From Escallonia rubra (lineage: Eukaryota; Streptophyta; Magnoliopsida; Escalloniales; Escalloniaceae): 64,000 nt of DNA. Below, piece by piece: positions 47,216 to 60,600 of the stretch. The translations under genes and the position numbers were made by a program. The stretch covers positions 434,001-498,000 of the forward strand of contig JAVXUO010002083.1 of the NCBI GenBank assembly GCA_033065855.1. Direction: 5' to 3'. The notes beneath the pieces were generated by a model, which was not told the DNA's origin, made no database searches, and worked only from the letters and a program-made list of their open reading frames with translations. The first letter of the stretch is position 1; every line of letters begins with the position of its first letter.

Positions 47216-47350
47216 TCTTTTTTACTTTTGGCAAATTAAATTTTCTGGAAAAGAAAGTAAACTACAGAAATGCGTATGTGTTGATATTCTCAATACGAAT
47301 CTTAAGAAATGATACTTGAGGAACAAAGATTGCTGCTGCTAATCACGTCT
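47216..47350 (+). repeat. 135-bp direct repeat, right copy
   Basis: This is identical as read to 31953-32087. It marks the right border of the interval that contains copy B. Confidence 0.9.
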
Positions 47351-47658
47351 GAAATTTAACACATTCTGTATGTTAATTTTATTGCAAATCTTATGTTTCT
47401 GTAATTACAACTGAGCAAAATTTTAGCCCAGTATAAATAAGGATCTTCGAAAAATCAAGTTCCTCTGGCAATTTTGTAGCTCAAAGCGACCTCAATTTTT
47501 TTTGTGTGCTTAACAAGTAATCGATGATCCGACGGGGTGAACCAGACATGAAAACAAACGTGATTTGTAGAAACAAGTAATGAACTATGTAGCCTTTAGA
47601 AATAATTCCACATTTGTTCACTACTAAGTACTTTTAAAATGCACTTCTGAGTATATCT

Positions 47659-50600
47659 TTTTTTTTTCAACCGATATGAAAAGGTTTTTATTAAGCTTGA
47701 TAAACTAACAGAAGCCAACATCTCTTTGGAGAGAGCTAATCAACCACTTCGGTGGTACATTCAACCGGGTGGTTCTTTACGAGCGTGCTCAGTCGACATA
47801 TGAGCTACCTCGTTCTCCCCTACTTCCACTATACGAAAAGTGGCGCTGACTAAAAGATCTAGCTAGAGAATGACATTCGTATATGATCACTTCGATCTCG
47901 GGTCTTGGTCCATATTGCCTTTGTAACAGGTTAACAATGCATTTATTGTCCCACTCCAGGATGACTGATCTAAATCCCAATTTGTGCCAGTTTCAACCCT
48001 CCTTTCGTTGCTATTGCTTCGGATGTGATAGTGCTCACGTTTTTTCAATGGTCTAATTTGACCTACAACAAATGTTCCAAAATTGTCCCAAATAACCACG
48101 CCAACTCCTTCTTTACCTGTATTTGTCACCCAAGACCCGTCGACGTTGATTTTCAAAAAATCAGTGTCAAGACATGTCTAATCTTGTCGTCAAATCAATG
48201 AAGTTCCTAAAGTCATTAGTGTCAGAGAGTCGTTATCTGTCCTCTGAACATTTTTACATTTCGACATTTTTCAGATGCGCCACAATCCAAGTAGCAAGTT
48301 CTTTCAATTGATTCGCCTAATCTATTGCATGTAATTAGTACATCAAGTTGTTTCACCATTCACAGAAACAAATACCTGAAATTCGTCACATGAGTCCATC
48401 TAAAGGGAAGATAAACCAACAAGCACAACTGAAATGACAATCTCAAAATAAATGAATGATTGTTTCCTGAACATAATTGCACAAAAGGCATAAACCATCC
48501 ACCTCTAGCTTCCTCTTTTGCAAATTATCTTTCGTCGCTAATAAGTCGTGAGAACATCTCCACAAAACCATATTCACTTTTCCAGGTATAGTTATGTTCC
48601 ATAATTTGTTCCAGTAGGTTCTTCCTTCCATCCTCTTGAATGATTCACCTCTACTCAAGCCTTTACTTGTAAGCTTTCATTCTCGAAGAAGAGCACATGC
48701 TGACTGGTAGCCTGAGCGCACCGAGTATGTGCCGTTGTTTGTAAAATGCCATACCATACGATTATGATATTCCCCTAGAAATAAGAACTTTAAGAATTTC
48801 GCTCGCGTCCATCTCATAAAAGGCAGCATAAACTATTTGCTCGTTCCAACTTCTGTTTAGTTTGTTAATTAAGTCCGCCACTTTGTTAATACCATGACGA
48901 CTTACCTGGATTATTGGCTTGAAAGTGCTCGGTCTAGGAATCCAAGGATCATTCCAAATAAAGATCTTCTCTCTGTTACCAACTCTCCATCGACATCGTG
49001 CTTGCAATATCTCTCTTCCCTCTATAAAACTCTTCCAGCCTCATGAGGGCTTGGAACCCACTTTTGCCTTCACAAAAGGTACTTTTTGGGGAATACTTCG
49101 CTTTATGAACCTATTTCAATAAAGGATTTCCGCCCACCAACAAATGATATCCTTGTTTAGCTAGTAAAGTAAGGTTGAACAACTCTATATTCTTAAAACA
49201 CAGGCCACCATTGCTCATTTTTTCGGTTTGTTTATCCCAAGAAGCCCAGTGAATTTTTTTATTCGTCGTTTCATCCCCCCAACCAGAATATGGCCAAAGT
49301 TTGATTGATTTCATGGCATATATTCGACAGTAATCGAAAATAGGTCATATCAAAAGTTGGCATGGCCGAAACTACTGATTTAATTAGAACCTCTTCACCT
49401 GCCGGTGACAATAATTTCTCCGTCCAATTCTCGGTTTTCTACTTGACACAAACAATCATATAACGGAACAGCTCGGTATTGCTTTTCCCTATCTCTGTTG
49501 ATAAGCCTAGATACTTCCATGTACGTTCCTCCACCGCGATACGTTTTTCGACATAGATTCCGACGTGTAAAAGATTGTGTATTCTTGAAAAATATGGAGG
49601 ACTTGTCAGGATTGATCAATTGCCAGCATTCCCATTACGAGGTCAACAAATGGAGGAGTTGTTCGCAATTTTGCTCAGATGCATTGTAATAAACTAAAGT
49701 ATCATCGACAAATAATAAGGGACTAATCTCCGGTGATTGTCGGCAAATTTTAATACCTTTAAGTAAACCTCTTTCAATCATATTGGATATTAAAGCTGAG
49801 AGACCTTCTGCAATAATTAAGAATAACGCTGGTGACAAAATATCACCTGTCATAAGCCCCTTGGTGGCTACACATGCCTCTTACTATCCCCATTGATACT
49901 CACTGCATAAGTTACGTCGAACACACGCCATCACTCATCTGGACCCATATCCCGTCAAACCGAAATTGTCTCATCATAGCTTCCAAGAAACTCCTTTTTC
50001 ACTTAGTTATATGCTTTACTCATGTCTAATTTGATCGACATGGAACAATGTTTGACCCTTCGTCTATTCTTCAAATGATGGAAGATTTCTTGAGCTAATA
50101 ATGTATTTTATGTGATTTGTCTCCCCGTCACAAATGCGCTTTATGCTTCACCAACAATTTTCAGGAAGGATGTGTGCCAATCTATTGGATAAAACTTTGA
50201 CTCAATCTTATATGTGATGTTACACAGACTAATAAGATGTAGCTGGCTCATCTTCGTAGGGCAAGACACTTTTGGAATCAAGGTAATGCTCGTATGGTTA
50301 ATGCTTCGTAAGAGTCGGCCAGAATGAAAAAAATGAGCGTAATGTTGAGCATATATCGTGACCAATTATATGCCAAAATGTCTGGTAGAAACAAGCAGTC
50401 ATCATATCCGGTGCAGAAGCCTTCCATGGTTCCATTTGAGACAAGGCAATGAGTATTTCAGCATCCGTAACAAAAGACGTCAACCTCTGGTTCATGCTTC
50501 AAGTAACTTGGCATCCAACACTGGGAAGAATGTTTAACATGTCACTTCGTTTTCGAGGCTTGGAATGTATTTTTGAAGTAGTTCACAGCAATCTCCGCTA

Positions 50601-50840
50601 CACTCTCAGTCTCTTCTCGTGCAAAAACCCACGACAATCTTCAAACCCAACCAATCTATTTTGGTTTCGTCTTTGCGCAACACTAGCATGAAAAAACTTT
50701 GTATTTTTATCCCCTACTTTACCGAAAGCTTTCTAGATTTGTCACGGAAATACAGTTCTTCGTCTAACAGGCTCTTTTCAGCGTATCCAAGAATTGCAGA
50801 ACGAGTTAAAAAAATACCTTGGAAACAACGTTATTGCTAG
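47659..50840 (-). mobile_element. Decayed, 5'-truncated LINE retrotransposon
   Basis: A minus-strand poly-A (T run near 47660) marks the 3' end. Going upstream are RNase H pieces (47789-48156; KINVDGSW and DNKCIVNLL), a zf-RVT block (48443-48658; WNITIPGKVNMVLWRC...LCLLC), the reverse transcriptase end (49111-49314), its fingers/palm (49635-49853; GDILSPALFLIIAEGLSALI and LLFVDDTL, where the usual ADD is VDD), further RT (50141-50495), and the region before RT (about 50680-50840; FFxARxxQR type). Frames shift many times and stops are frequent. The endonuclease domain is missing. It was probably inserted long ago. Confidence 0.85.
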
Positions 50841-53800
50841 AGATGAGTTCAATGAGACTGAAGCTGACTTGTGAGTATGAAAGTACAAATTAACCACACA
50901 AAAAAAAAGTTGATCGAGTTGAGCAAGGAATAAATAAGAGTCTATGGTCGTCCAAGCAATAAAATAAGATCAGCTAGATATTCTATATATTACTTATTAA
51001 CTCATCTTTGAACCTTTCAAAATATAGCATGCTAATAAAAAGAGACGACAATCATCGTTGAACTTTCCAAACCACAGTCAAGTTTGTAATAAAGTGCAAG
51101 TTGGGTTAAAACCCAACTGATTTAGATCAAACACCACCAAGTCTTAACCCAACCCAAGAAACAACTAGGTAGATTGGCCAAGTTTGGTTAGGGTTTGATC
51201 GAATTGAGCTGTGACAGAAGTTGATTATTTGTAACTATAAATCATTTTAAATGAACGCGTGTAATCCAATGGCCTTAAGGATTCACAATATATTCAAATA
51301 TTCACTCCCTTATGAGTCAATATGAGATTGATTTTAAAATTATCACACTTAATTTATTCGAACTAAAGCAAGGTGACAGATGGTTGGCAAATATATAAAA
51401 TTGACTTTTAGAAACTAAAAAATTAAATAAATTGTACTTTAAAAAGAAAAGAGATAATATCCATTGATTATAAAAGCATTTAGTTTATTTTATTTAAACA
51501 CAAATTTGTAACATTTCACCGTATTTAAACTGAGCATCATCTAAGCTAATTTTGATGGGCCGATCAGATTCCATCAAGGTGGTCGTTGCAGACGTTGCCG
51601 GTCAATCTTTTACCGGCATGTGTTGGCTGCCGCCGGCCAAATGCGGCGGACCGTTACATCCCGCTTCCTTTTTTCTGTTTTTTTTTTTTTTTTTTCTAGC
51701 CCCAAAAATAGCACAACTTGCCCAAGCCCATCTATGCCTTAGTCCAACTCAGGTCCAAACGGTTGGACTGGATTGCTCCAAACCAATAACCAGATCTAGG
51801 TTTTTTGGACAGAATATTGAGGCCCACATGTCTCAGTCCAGCTAAAAAGAACTGGCGGCCATTCCTCGAAAGCCCTAACCGATCGATGATCATGCTGGGC
51901 TCGCTAAGCCCAAGCAGGTTCCCAGAGTTTGTCGAGATCGTGATGTACTAGACCCAAATGAAAATACTTGTTGCATCGGTTGTCGTAACTAAAGTTATTA
52001 CAACAGGGATGTTGTACAGTAAATCATCCTTATCCGGTCGTCACCATGTTATAAATGCTAATGGGGATATAATATCTAGCGTAAAAGTATTTTGAATTTA
52101 ATAGACCCGATGAAAAATGAAGAAAAAGAATTAGCACAAATAAAGTTTATAGCGACCAACGGGGCGTAAAAGGTTTACAAAGTCTACAATTTTGCCAGCG
52201 AATGCAATTTTTACCTCATTTTGATTCACACATCTAGTTGATTACCATTTTCTTGGCAACTGTTTGACCCTGGGATGGCTCCTCAATGAAGAGGAAAGAA
52301 AATGCACCAAAAACAAAAGATAGACGGCTCTCTCCTCTGTGCCAATGTTGGGGTGCTGGGTAGGCCAGAAGTGTCTCCTGATGCAATCAAAAGGAGTACT
52401 CATTGCCACTCAAGACCTGTTTCAGCTATGGCTCTAATATGTGGCTTTGGTTTAGCCTTGGGAGCAGCACTTGCCAAAAGATATTTTTTCCTTGGAGAGC
52501 ACTGGAGGGTGAAACCCAGAACCCTAGCTCCAATTCAGTCTATATAAAGGATATGCAGAGTTTGGTACTGACTATATCGATCATTACCAATTGAAATGGG
52601 TAGACTGAAGGTTCAATGTATCCTGCATGAAGGAAATTGACTTGATTTAGCCAAATCTGCAGGAAGCCAATTTCGTAGAAACCATTTTGACAGACACTCC
52701 ATTGGCAACTCATTAAGTGCAATACCTCAAAACCAACGTTACTGCAAATAAAAAGCACAGAGAAACCTTTTAATGACCCTCGCAGAATATGTATGACAAG
52801 TCGTATCCGGTCCCTTTTTTTGAATAATTGCACTCTATAAGAACTTCCCATGACACTTTATATGTCACTAGCTGAAGAATTTGTATTTCTATGATAACAA
52901 TTGCCCTAGTTAAGCCTGGTTTTACTGAGTCATGCACCAAATATAGCAAGTGGTCGTCCCACATGCATAAATTCAATCATGAACCAATCAATGTATGTAG
53001 CCTTAATCCTAAGGCTTGTCTAGATCTCATAAAGAACCAACGTTTCCTGAACTTACCCTTTTTTCTTCTTCCAGTAAATCTGAAGAATGGGCAACAAAAA
53101 GAAAACATTTTGTCGGTGGTTAAGTGCTGAATTTTTCCTTAAGTGCATAAAGTTCACCCTTATCAGCAACCGAAAAGAGAACGACAACTCGCGTTAAAGT
53201 CTAAATGCGCAATCCTCATGTATAATCAACGTACGAAGAAAAAAAAAAGTGTTGTAATATCAAATGCGCAAATAAGATCACGCATCTATATATGAAGGGG
53301 CTTACTAATATGTATTTCTAATTTGGATTGACTACCACAATATCGATTTTTAAAACTTTATAGCTAAGGCCTAAGGCAACGACTGTTTTGGATGATTTTC
53401 ATTGTTAAAGTTTAAAGTTCAACACGAAGTATAGTGGTCGGAAAGACAAGTTTACCAGGGATAAAAACCGGCCTCAATCCCCATGTATAATCAACGTACG
53501 TGTAACTTTAACATTGTGGTTCAAGTTACACATACTATCCCAACAAGCCTAACCTCGTACCATGGTCTGGAACAGTTTTCCTCCTAATTCTTCTAGGTAG
53601 AATAATCAGTTCACGAGGCTGCTAAACTCTTCTAGGTGTTTGTACGTCAAAGTTAATCAGTCGCGTGCTGCCATGAAGTTGCTAATGGAGACACCAAAAA
53701 GCTCTGAAGTGGACATGTCTAAGGCGTCTAAGCCACCTTTTTTAATTTGGGGTTAGCTTCGAAGATGAAGAAGAGCAAAGGCATTAAGCTCTTCCATATA

Positions 53801-54092
53801 TGATGTCGGCTTCGGAGTATGTGGCTGATATAGGTAGCTGAATTGGCTACTCTAGATGGGTTGAAGAAGCTTGTGGCTCTGAGAAGTTGGAGAATCAATT
53901 GTCTCAGGGTCTCACTCATTTGCTCTCAGAATTTGCAGATTATTCTAAGAAGATTATTACCTCAGACGGATCATCTTCTTGAACTCTATTATTTGGTTTC
54001 TTTAAAAAGAAAGCAATGAGTTCACGAAAGAGATCTTGCTTTAGTTGGTGGTGGTTATTGCAGATTAGTCTACCAAGTAAATGTGTCTGTGT
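50841..54092. other. Gene-poor stretch
   Basis: No domain-bearing frame is seen on either strand. There is a T run at 51680-51696 and scattered AT-rich DNA. A phrase CCATGTATAATCAACGTACG occurs twice (about 53216 and 53482). Confidence 0.5.
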
Positions 54093-54307
54093 AACATTGG
54101 TGAGTAATAAAAAAATAGCACCATTGCCAGTGACACTCGCGAGCGCTTGAGGCCGTAAGGATGAAAAGACAACCTAAATTATAAGGCACGAGTTAAAAGT
54201 GTGGGTAGAATGTAGTCCCGGGAAAAACCAAAATCACAATAGTTGGAAAATGCAATTTTTTTCAAGAGGGAGCCAGTGGCAATAAAGATATCTTGCGCAC
54301 TTAACAT

Positions 54308-54514
54308 TGATAGAAAATGTGAAAGGAAATATAGTTATATTAGAGAGCGTTATGAAACTAAGTACAATGAAACATTTATATAGGCAAGAGAAAATTATCT
54401 TATCAGAAATAGAAAAGAGAATCATATAGAAGTTATGAGAACTATAAAATGTTCTAGACATAGGACAATATCGATAAGGTAATTTCTACATTAATATATA
54501 TCATCTAACCCCCC

Positions 54515-54545
<31 letters not shown>

Positions 54546-55705
54546 AAACTCAACTTGGTAGAGAACGAACAAGCTTGAGTTTGAATGTTAAGTCTGAGAT
54601 CCATGTTAAGATGAATTCCATGTGTAGAGTTCGGCGACGTAAGAACAGAACAGGAGTTCTGGGGAGAAGTCCAACAACCATCAAGGTCTTGGGGCGAGGT
54701 CCAGGGACTAAGAACATATCAGGAGTCCCGGGGTGAAGTCCGACGACCATAAAGTCTCGGGGTGAGAACTGGCGATTAAAAACAAGGCAGAAGTCCCAGA
54801 ACGAGGTCCCAAACTAAGAACATAGCAGGAGTCCCGGGGGAAGGTCCGACGACCATAATGGTCTCAGGGTGAGATTCGGCGACTAAGAACAAGTCAAAAG
54901 TCCCAGGACAAGGTCTGCAGACCAAGAATAAAGAACAAGGCATGAGTCCCAGAACGAGATCTGCAAACTAAGAATAGAGCAGGAGTCCCAAGGCGAGGTT
55001 CGACGACCATAAAGGCCTCGGGTTAGGGTCCGACGACTAAGTACAAGGTAGGAGTCAAAACAAGACAAGAGTAGGATCAATTGCAGGAATCGAACGAGAG
55101 GCATGGCAGCATGGTCGGCAGCATTGTGATCGGTGGAGGGAACATAATCTTATGTGGGTGTAGGATTATGATTTGGGCTAAAGGAAATTGACGGAGGGAA
55201 TTGAAGAAGGAAACTTTTTTTTTTGCACGAAAAGCTAGAGTTGATGAATAGTAGGAGTGGGCGGTGGCTAGGGTTTTAGCATAAGTGAAGATCACTGTTT
55301 AGAAAGAGCAGGAAAGAAAGACCAATATTCTGAACTCGAGAAGCAAAGAAAAAGCACAAAAATAAACAAAAGCACATGAATTGGCCGGGCGAACGACAGA
55401 AGGCCGTCTGCCGGAGTTTGCGAAAATAGTTGAAAGACTCTCAAATCGATGAATCGTTTGGCTCTGATACCATAATTGAAAAGGTGAAAGGAAAGATAAT
55501 TATATTAGAGAGTATTATGAAACTGAGTAATTATATTAGAGAGTATTATGAAACTGAGTATAATGAGACCTTTATATAGACAAGAGAAATTATCCTATCA
55601 GAAAAAGAAAAGAAAATCATATATAAGTTATGAGAACTATAGAATGTTCTAAACATATGACAATATCGATAAAGTAATTTCCATATTAATATATATCATC
55701 TAACA
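54308..55705 (-). mobile_element. Small non-autonomous LTR retrotransposon (TRIM-like), minus strand
   Basis: Direct terminal repeats lie at 54308-54510 and 55477-55705 and start (minus strand) TGTTAGATGATATATATTAA. Next to the 55477 end is a primer-binding site TGGTATCAGAGCC (minus; 55460-55472), complementary to the initiator-Met tRNA end as in many copia and TRIM elements. Next to the other LTR is a homopolymer tract (27 C then 13 A on plus, 54509-54548) in the polypurine-tract position. Flanking AACAT/AGCAT is a near-perfect 5-bp target duplication. The right-hand LTR has a 31-bp internal tandem duplication. No gag-pol is present. Confidence 0.85.
54620..55075. repeat. Tandem repeat filling the LTR element interior
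   Basis: Units of roughly 75-90 bp combine AGGAGTCCCGGGG, GAGGTCCGACGACCATAA and CTCGGGGTGAG and repeat with variation about five times. This makes up nearly the whole interior, so the element has no coding capacity. Confidence 0.75.
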
Positions 55706-55805
55706 AGCATGTTTTCAGAGCTCTTGAATAAATAATTAAATTGATACTTTTATAATTGGCACGTGTGCTTCAATATATGTTCTTGGGATGCAATATGCTT
55801 AACCT

Positions 55806-57209
55806 CTCCGAAACCAATAAAATAACCCTAGAGGGGGTGAATAGAGTTTTTGAAAAATTAATGGAGAATTTAAACTAAGCACAATCATAAATCTCAATCA
55901 AACCCAGTAATACTTTAATGAATATGCTAACTAAACAATCTCAAACAATTAAAGATCAATAAGTAAAGAGATTGAGTTAGAGATACTTGACAAAGAGATT
56001 TAAATGGTTCGGCTTGAACTACCCTCAAGTCTACGTCCACCTCTTCAAGGAAGTCCTTTTGCAAGAGCACTAGAATCCACTAACAACAATCTTCTTCCGG
56101 GTCAAGATCAAAACCCTTACAACACTTGGTGATATCCCCACACCTAGCACAAACCTTGAATCCACAAAGCTCACCCAAAACTTGACAAACCCAAGCCTTG
56201 ATCACAATCCTTTTATAAAGATCAATTGTGTACAAAGAAACCCTCTTGAAAGGAAATGAGTACAAATGAAGCTCTAGTACAATAGAGAGATGAGAGAATT
56301 GATGGCTTGAAGAATACTCACTCTCAATGAAAGAATTGCTCACAAAGATGCTCTTTTTAATGATGTAAAATCATGAAGATGAAGAGAGAAAAATTTAATC
56401 TATGAGCCTTGATGTTTCTCTAATGAATGAAGGCTTAGAATGTGATTTCTATGGTGTATAATGAAGCCCCAAATCATTTATATAGAGAAAAGATCAAATA
56501 TAGCCGTTAGGAGAAGATTTGGCATGATTCTGGGCAAAACTAGCCGTTATTTCTCTCCCAACGGTCAATAGAGTCGATTGCATTGGGAATGGAGTCGACT
56601 GCATTCCCTTGCTGCCATTTCTTGATTGTCTCACGAAACCCCATTTCTTATTTTGGGTATAATTTTCTCTAGAAAAATCGGATTGATGTGCCATTTTTTG
56701 CGTTGAAAAGCTAATGAAAAGTTTTATCAATATATAAAAAGATTTGCTCCAAAAACATTCTTCAGAAAATATGAGTGAGCTCCAAAGTTCAATCATTTTT
56801 AAGAAACACACTTGTGTGAAAGGTTGTAAACTCACATGCAATGCACAAGGTGTACTAAGGTCTTTTTAGATCATAGTCATTGATCCAAACATCAAATCAA
56901 GACTAGTTACATAATAATAAAGATTGATTATAATCGATAGTAACTTAGCTAATGCATTCTTTCTTGCTCTTTGACATTGGACTTCACGAAGCTTCCATAG
57001 CATGTTCACTATAGCTTTAAGCTTTTTTGCTTCAATCCATCTATCCAACTTCTCAAATGTGTCTTCATGAGTGTGCATTTATATACCTACTAAGAATACA
57101 CTCAAAGCACACATTAGAACATAATCAATGTGTAGTTATCATCAAAACAAGATGTAAGCTTAGGTTATCCAACCATAGGACTAACACTCTCGAAACACAC
57201 TCCTTCCCC

Positions 57210-57277
<68 letters not shown>

Positions 57278-57278
57278 C
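55806..57278. other. Stretch between the duplication arms with retroelement-like words and microsatellites
   Basis: AACCCTAGAGGGGGTGAATAG (about 55824) and the GGTTCGGCTTGAACTACC...CTACGTCCACCTC words (about 56007) resemble sequences widespread in plant LTR-retroelement remnants. There are no domains. The stretch ends in (CT)n at 57211-57244 followed by (AC)n at 57246-57270. Confidence 0.45.
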
Positions 57279-57594
57279 AACATTGGTGAGTAATAAAAAA
57301 TAGCACCATTGCCAGTGACACCCGTAAATGCTTGAGGCCGTAAGGATGAAAAGACAACCTAAATTCTAAGGCACGAGTTAAAAGTGTGGGCAGAGTGTAG
57401 TTGAGGAATAACCAAAATCTAAGACTAACCTCACAATAGTTGGCCAACTCAATTTTTGTCAAGAGGGAGCCAATGACAGTAAAGATATCTTGTACACTTA
57501 CATGTTTTCAGAGCTCTTGAAGAAATAGTTACATTGATACTTTTATAATTGGTATGCATGTGTGCTTCAGTACCGCTCTTGGGATGCAATACGC

Positions 57595-57600
<6 letters not shown>
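57279..57600 (+). repeat. Local duplication, right arm (empty site)
   Basis: This matches the flanks of the LTR element but reads straight through, CACTTACATGTTTTCAG at about 57496. It thus shows the site before insertion. A (CT)n run follows at 57600-57636, then GTGCGCGCGAGCACGCG. Confidence 0.85.
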
Positions 57601-57636
<36 letters not shown>

Positions 57637-57639
<3 letters not shown>

Positions 57640-60600
57640 CGCGCGAGCACGCGTATTAGAACTTCGGTCGTAGTCCACGGCCATTGCGACAGTTAAGACC
57701 TCGAGCCATGTTTAACCATTTTATAATCAGTTAATTTTATTAATAGATATTTGAACTTCATTTAGCTATTTTAACCCCATTTTCTAGTATAGGAGAGGCC
57801 TTTGCCACTTAGATTATCACCTTGATTTAAATGACAAAAAAAAATTGGACTAATGCAACTATAAGATTTAAGACCTCATCCAGAAGTTTCAAGCTTTAGT
57901 AAATCTAGAACTTTTGGATGTACTAGGAAGAGTATGCCCACATCTAGTGGCGGAGGCAACAGGTGGCAGCAGTTGGTACTAGCCCACCGACTGCTCACGT
58001 TTTTCGTTCCTATATGTTAGGCATTTTAGATCATATGGGCAAAAATGTTCACCTAAAATTTTGAGATTGATTAAAAGTAAGGGTGATTTTATAGTCATTT
58101 TTGCGTTAAACTTGTGAAAATAGAACGAAGTGATATTTGAGCTATATTTTCAATGCTAAAGACCTTAAAAGTGTTATTATAAAGGTACTTTAACGACCTT
58201 AAAAGTGTTATTGTAAAGTCACTTCAGTGACAAGAGTATAATTCAAAATAAGGATATTTGAACTGCACTTTTAACGTTAAAGCCCGTTAAAGTGTTGCTA
58301 TACAACCACCGTAACATCAAAAGTAGAGCTTAAACATCCGCTCCAAGTTTTATTCAACTGATATCTGGTGTCCACTTTGACAACACTTCCTGCTTCAGCC
58401 GCTGATTAATCCCACCATGGGGTGCTCATAGCTGCCACTTTCACAAAATTCAGATCATGACCATGACCATGCTTAGTTAAAAAATAACTGATGATGACGA
58501 GCATGGTTAGACAGAGAGTACAAATCCCATTACTTTAAAATAAATTGAGTGGATTAATAAGAACTCATTGAAATTACGTAAGAGGGTTGGCAAGAATTAT
58601 TCTAAAACGCACCATCCACCTTTATTACCATCCAGACAAAGTACACGCCATAAGCTACAATTTGGCCACTATGGGATTCAAGTATCCTTATCATAAACAA
58701 GAAACAAATGTAATTATTAAGTTATCGGTTACATTTAAAGCTTAAACTGTTAGAGAATATGTTTAACTGTACAAGCTCCTGATGATATGTGAAGAGGCAA
58801 ATTATGGTGCATCAAATTAACAGATTATAATATCTTATAGAACAAAAGTTCTGATACCACGTTTAGATACTAGCTATTCTAAAGAATGAGCTCGAGAATA
58901 TAATCAAGCTTAAAGCAAGTCGAAGCAGATGCGGAAAGGTGACGAAGAGAGGATGTTAAAAGAGAGATGATGAGCTTATCCTGATTGAACCAATCACAAT
59001 TGGTGTGGCTCAGGAGAGAAATTAAAGGAAGGGAGGCTTGTGGCTTGGGTGTTTGAGTGGGGGGAAGTGGAGACATAAAGCACAAAAATGGTACAGGTGA
59101 TGGTACCAAAAACTTGCTAGTCAATGATGGGAGCTCAAAATGCATGAAAATTGACTTTTTGAAATTTTCTTGACAGCAATTTTTTGCTATTACACATTAC
59201 ATTTTGAGACTAAAAGCACTCTTTATTGCCCTGTAAAAAACACTTTTTATGAGATTTGGTGACTAAAAATGGCATGATATATGTATCTTAGCTGTACTCT
59301 AGTTAAACTGATAGAACGAAGATAATAATGTGCCACAAAAGAAGTTAAGACGGAGATTGGAATAAAACTATATGCATAAATTGTGGAAGAATACAAAAAC
59401 GTGGCCGAACAAAGTTCTACAACAAAGTTGTTGAACGGGGAGAGTACGTAGTCAGTTAATTCTGATGATAAAAGTTTATTAATAACGCCGTGTTAAGAGA
59501 CCTAGAATTAATGACAATCCGCTTTCTCATCAGAAATTGGAAGGGTTAGGATTCAGGTCCAAGTCCAAGTGGCATCTAATAGAACGACCAAAGAAAAAAA
59601 AATATGAAAAGAGGGACATTAGTTGGTGGCCTTGCACATAATCATATGAGATTGCTAAATAAAGACATACAAGGGTGACTTGCGCATGGGAAGAAAAGAA
59701 AAAAAACGCTCGCGAGCAATTTCTACGGAATAGTATCTATCATAAAAAGGATATGTATACAATTGTCTGTAGTAGATAATAACTTCGAAATCTTCATTGC
59801 ACTTCTGAGCTAGCTCGCCAAACAAGAACCATGTCTAATAAGAGGCTCGTTCCATTCAGAAACTTTGAATTTTGTTTTATTCTTTATCGTACGCAAACAA
59901 ATTTTAGCTGCTACAATAATATAACCGATAAATCGTATCTTGAGAGACACTAAACAACCTGAATAAGGATCATCTGTTGTATAGTATCTCTGCTGTAAGA
60001 GCTTAAGTGATGAAAAATTGTCATTAAAAATAATTGTCACCCTTGTTAAAATTTACAGTGACAATCTTTTACTGCTAAAATGTATTTTAGCAACATTTTC
60101 CTATTCCAACATTGGCAACATATGATCGTAATCCAAACAACATAAATGAAGCACACTCCAAAGAGATAAGATGACCATTTCATAAAGTCAACACATACAA
60201 AGTAACCATGTATTCTCCATGGAGTAGCAATGATTGCTCGTGGAGAGCATGGTGAACCAAGAAAGACACTTTGTGCTGTGGGTGTCTCTGTGTTTGTCTG
60301 TGACTGTGAGGGAGGGAGGGCTAGGGTGGGAGGCTTGAGTTGACGGGCTGTGCAATTGGGTGGAGCGGTGGTGCACCAGGCACCAACGCCTGCCTGTAAC
60401 CTTGGGCCCATGTCTTCGTATAACACGATGATAGGAGCTAGAGGGACTGATGGAAATACAAACACCATGTCTCATTTTAATTTGCTGCCCACTCCATTTT
60501 CATGTTTGGTGCATAAGCGTGAAGCCGTTCCATCAAGTTCCCTTCCGCGCATAAAACTTACATCATCTTTTGTGGTTTTTGGCTGTAGCGAGATCGATGA

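Larger units (their letters stand above)
54093..55802 (+). repeat. Local duplication, left arm (carries the LTR element)
   Basis: From AACATTGGTGAGTAAT (54093) to TTGGGATGCAATATGC (about 55799) the sequence matches 57279-57600, except that a 1.4-kb LTR element is inserted in this arm. The arms differ by many substitutions and a short indel. Confidence 0.85.

Noticed and set aside
60046-60468. 140-codon minus-strand open frame
   Set aside because: No domain, no splice or promoter context, and a second overlapping frame of similar length. Likely chance.
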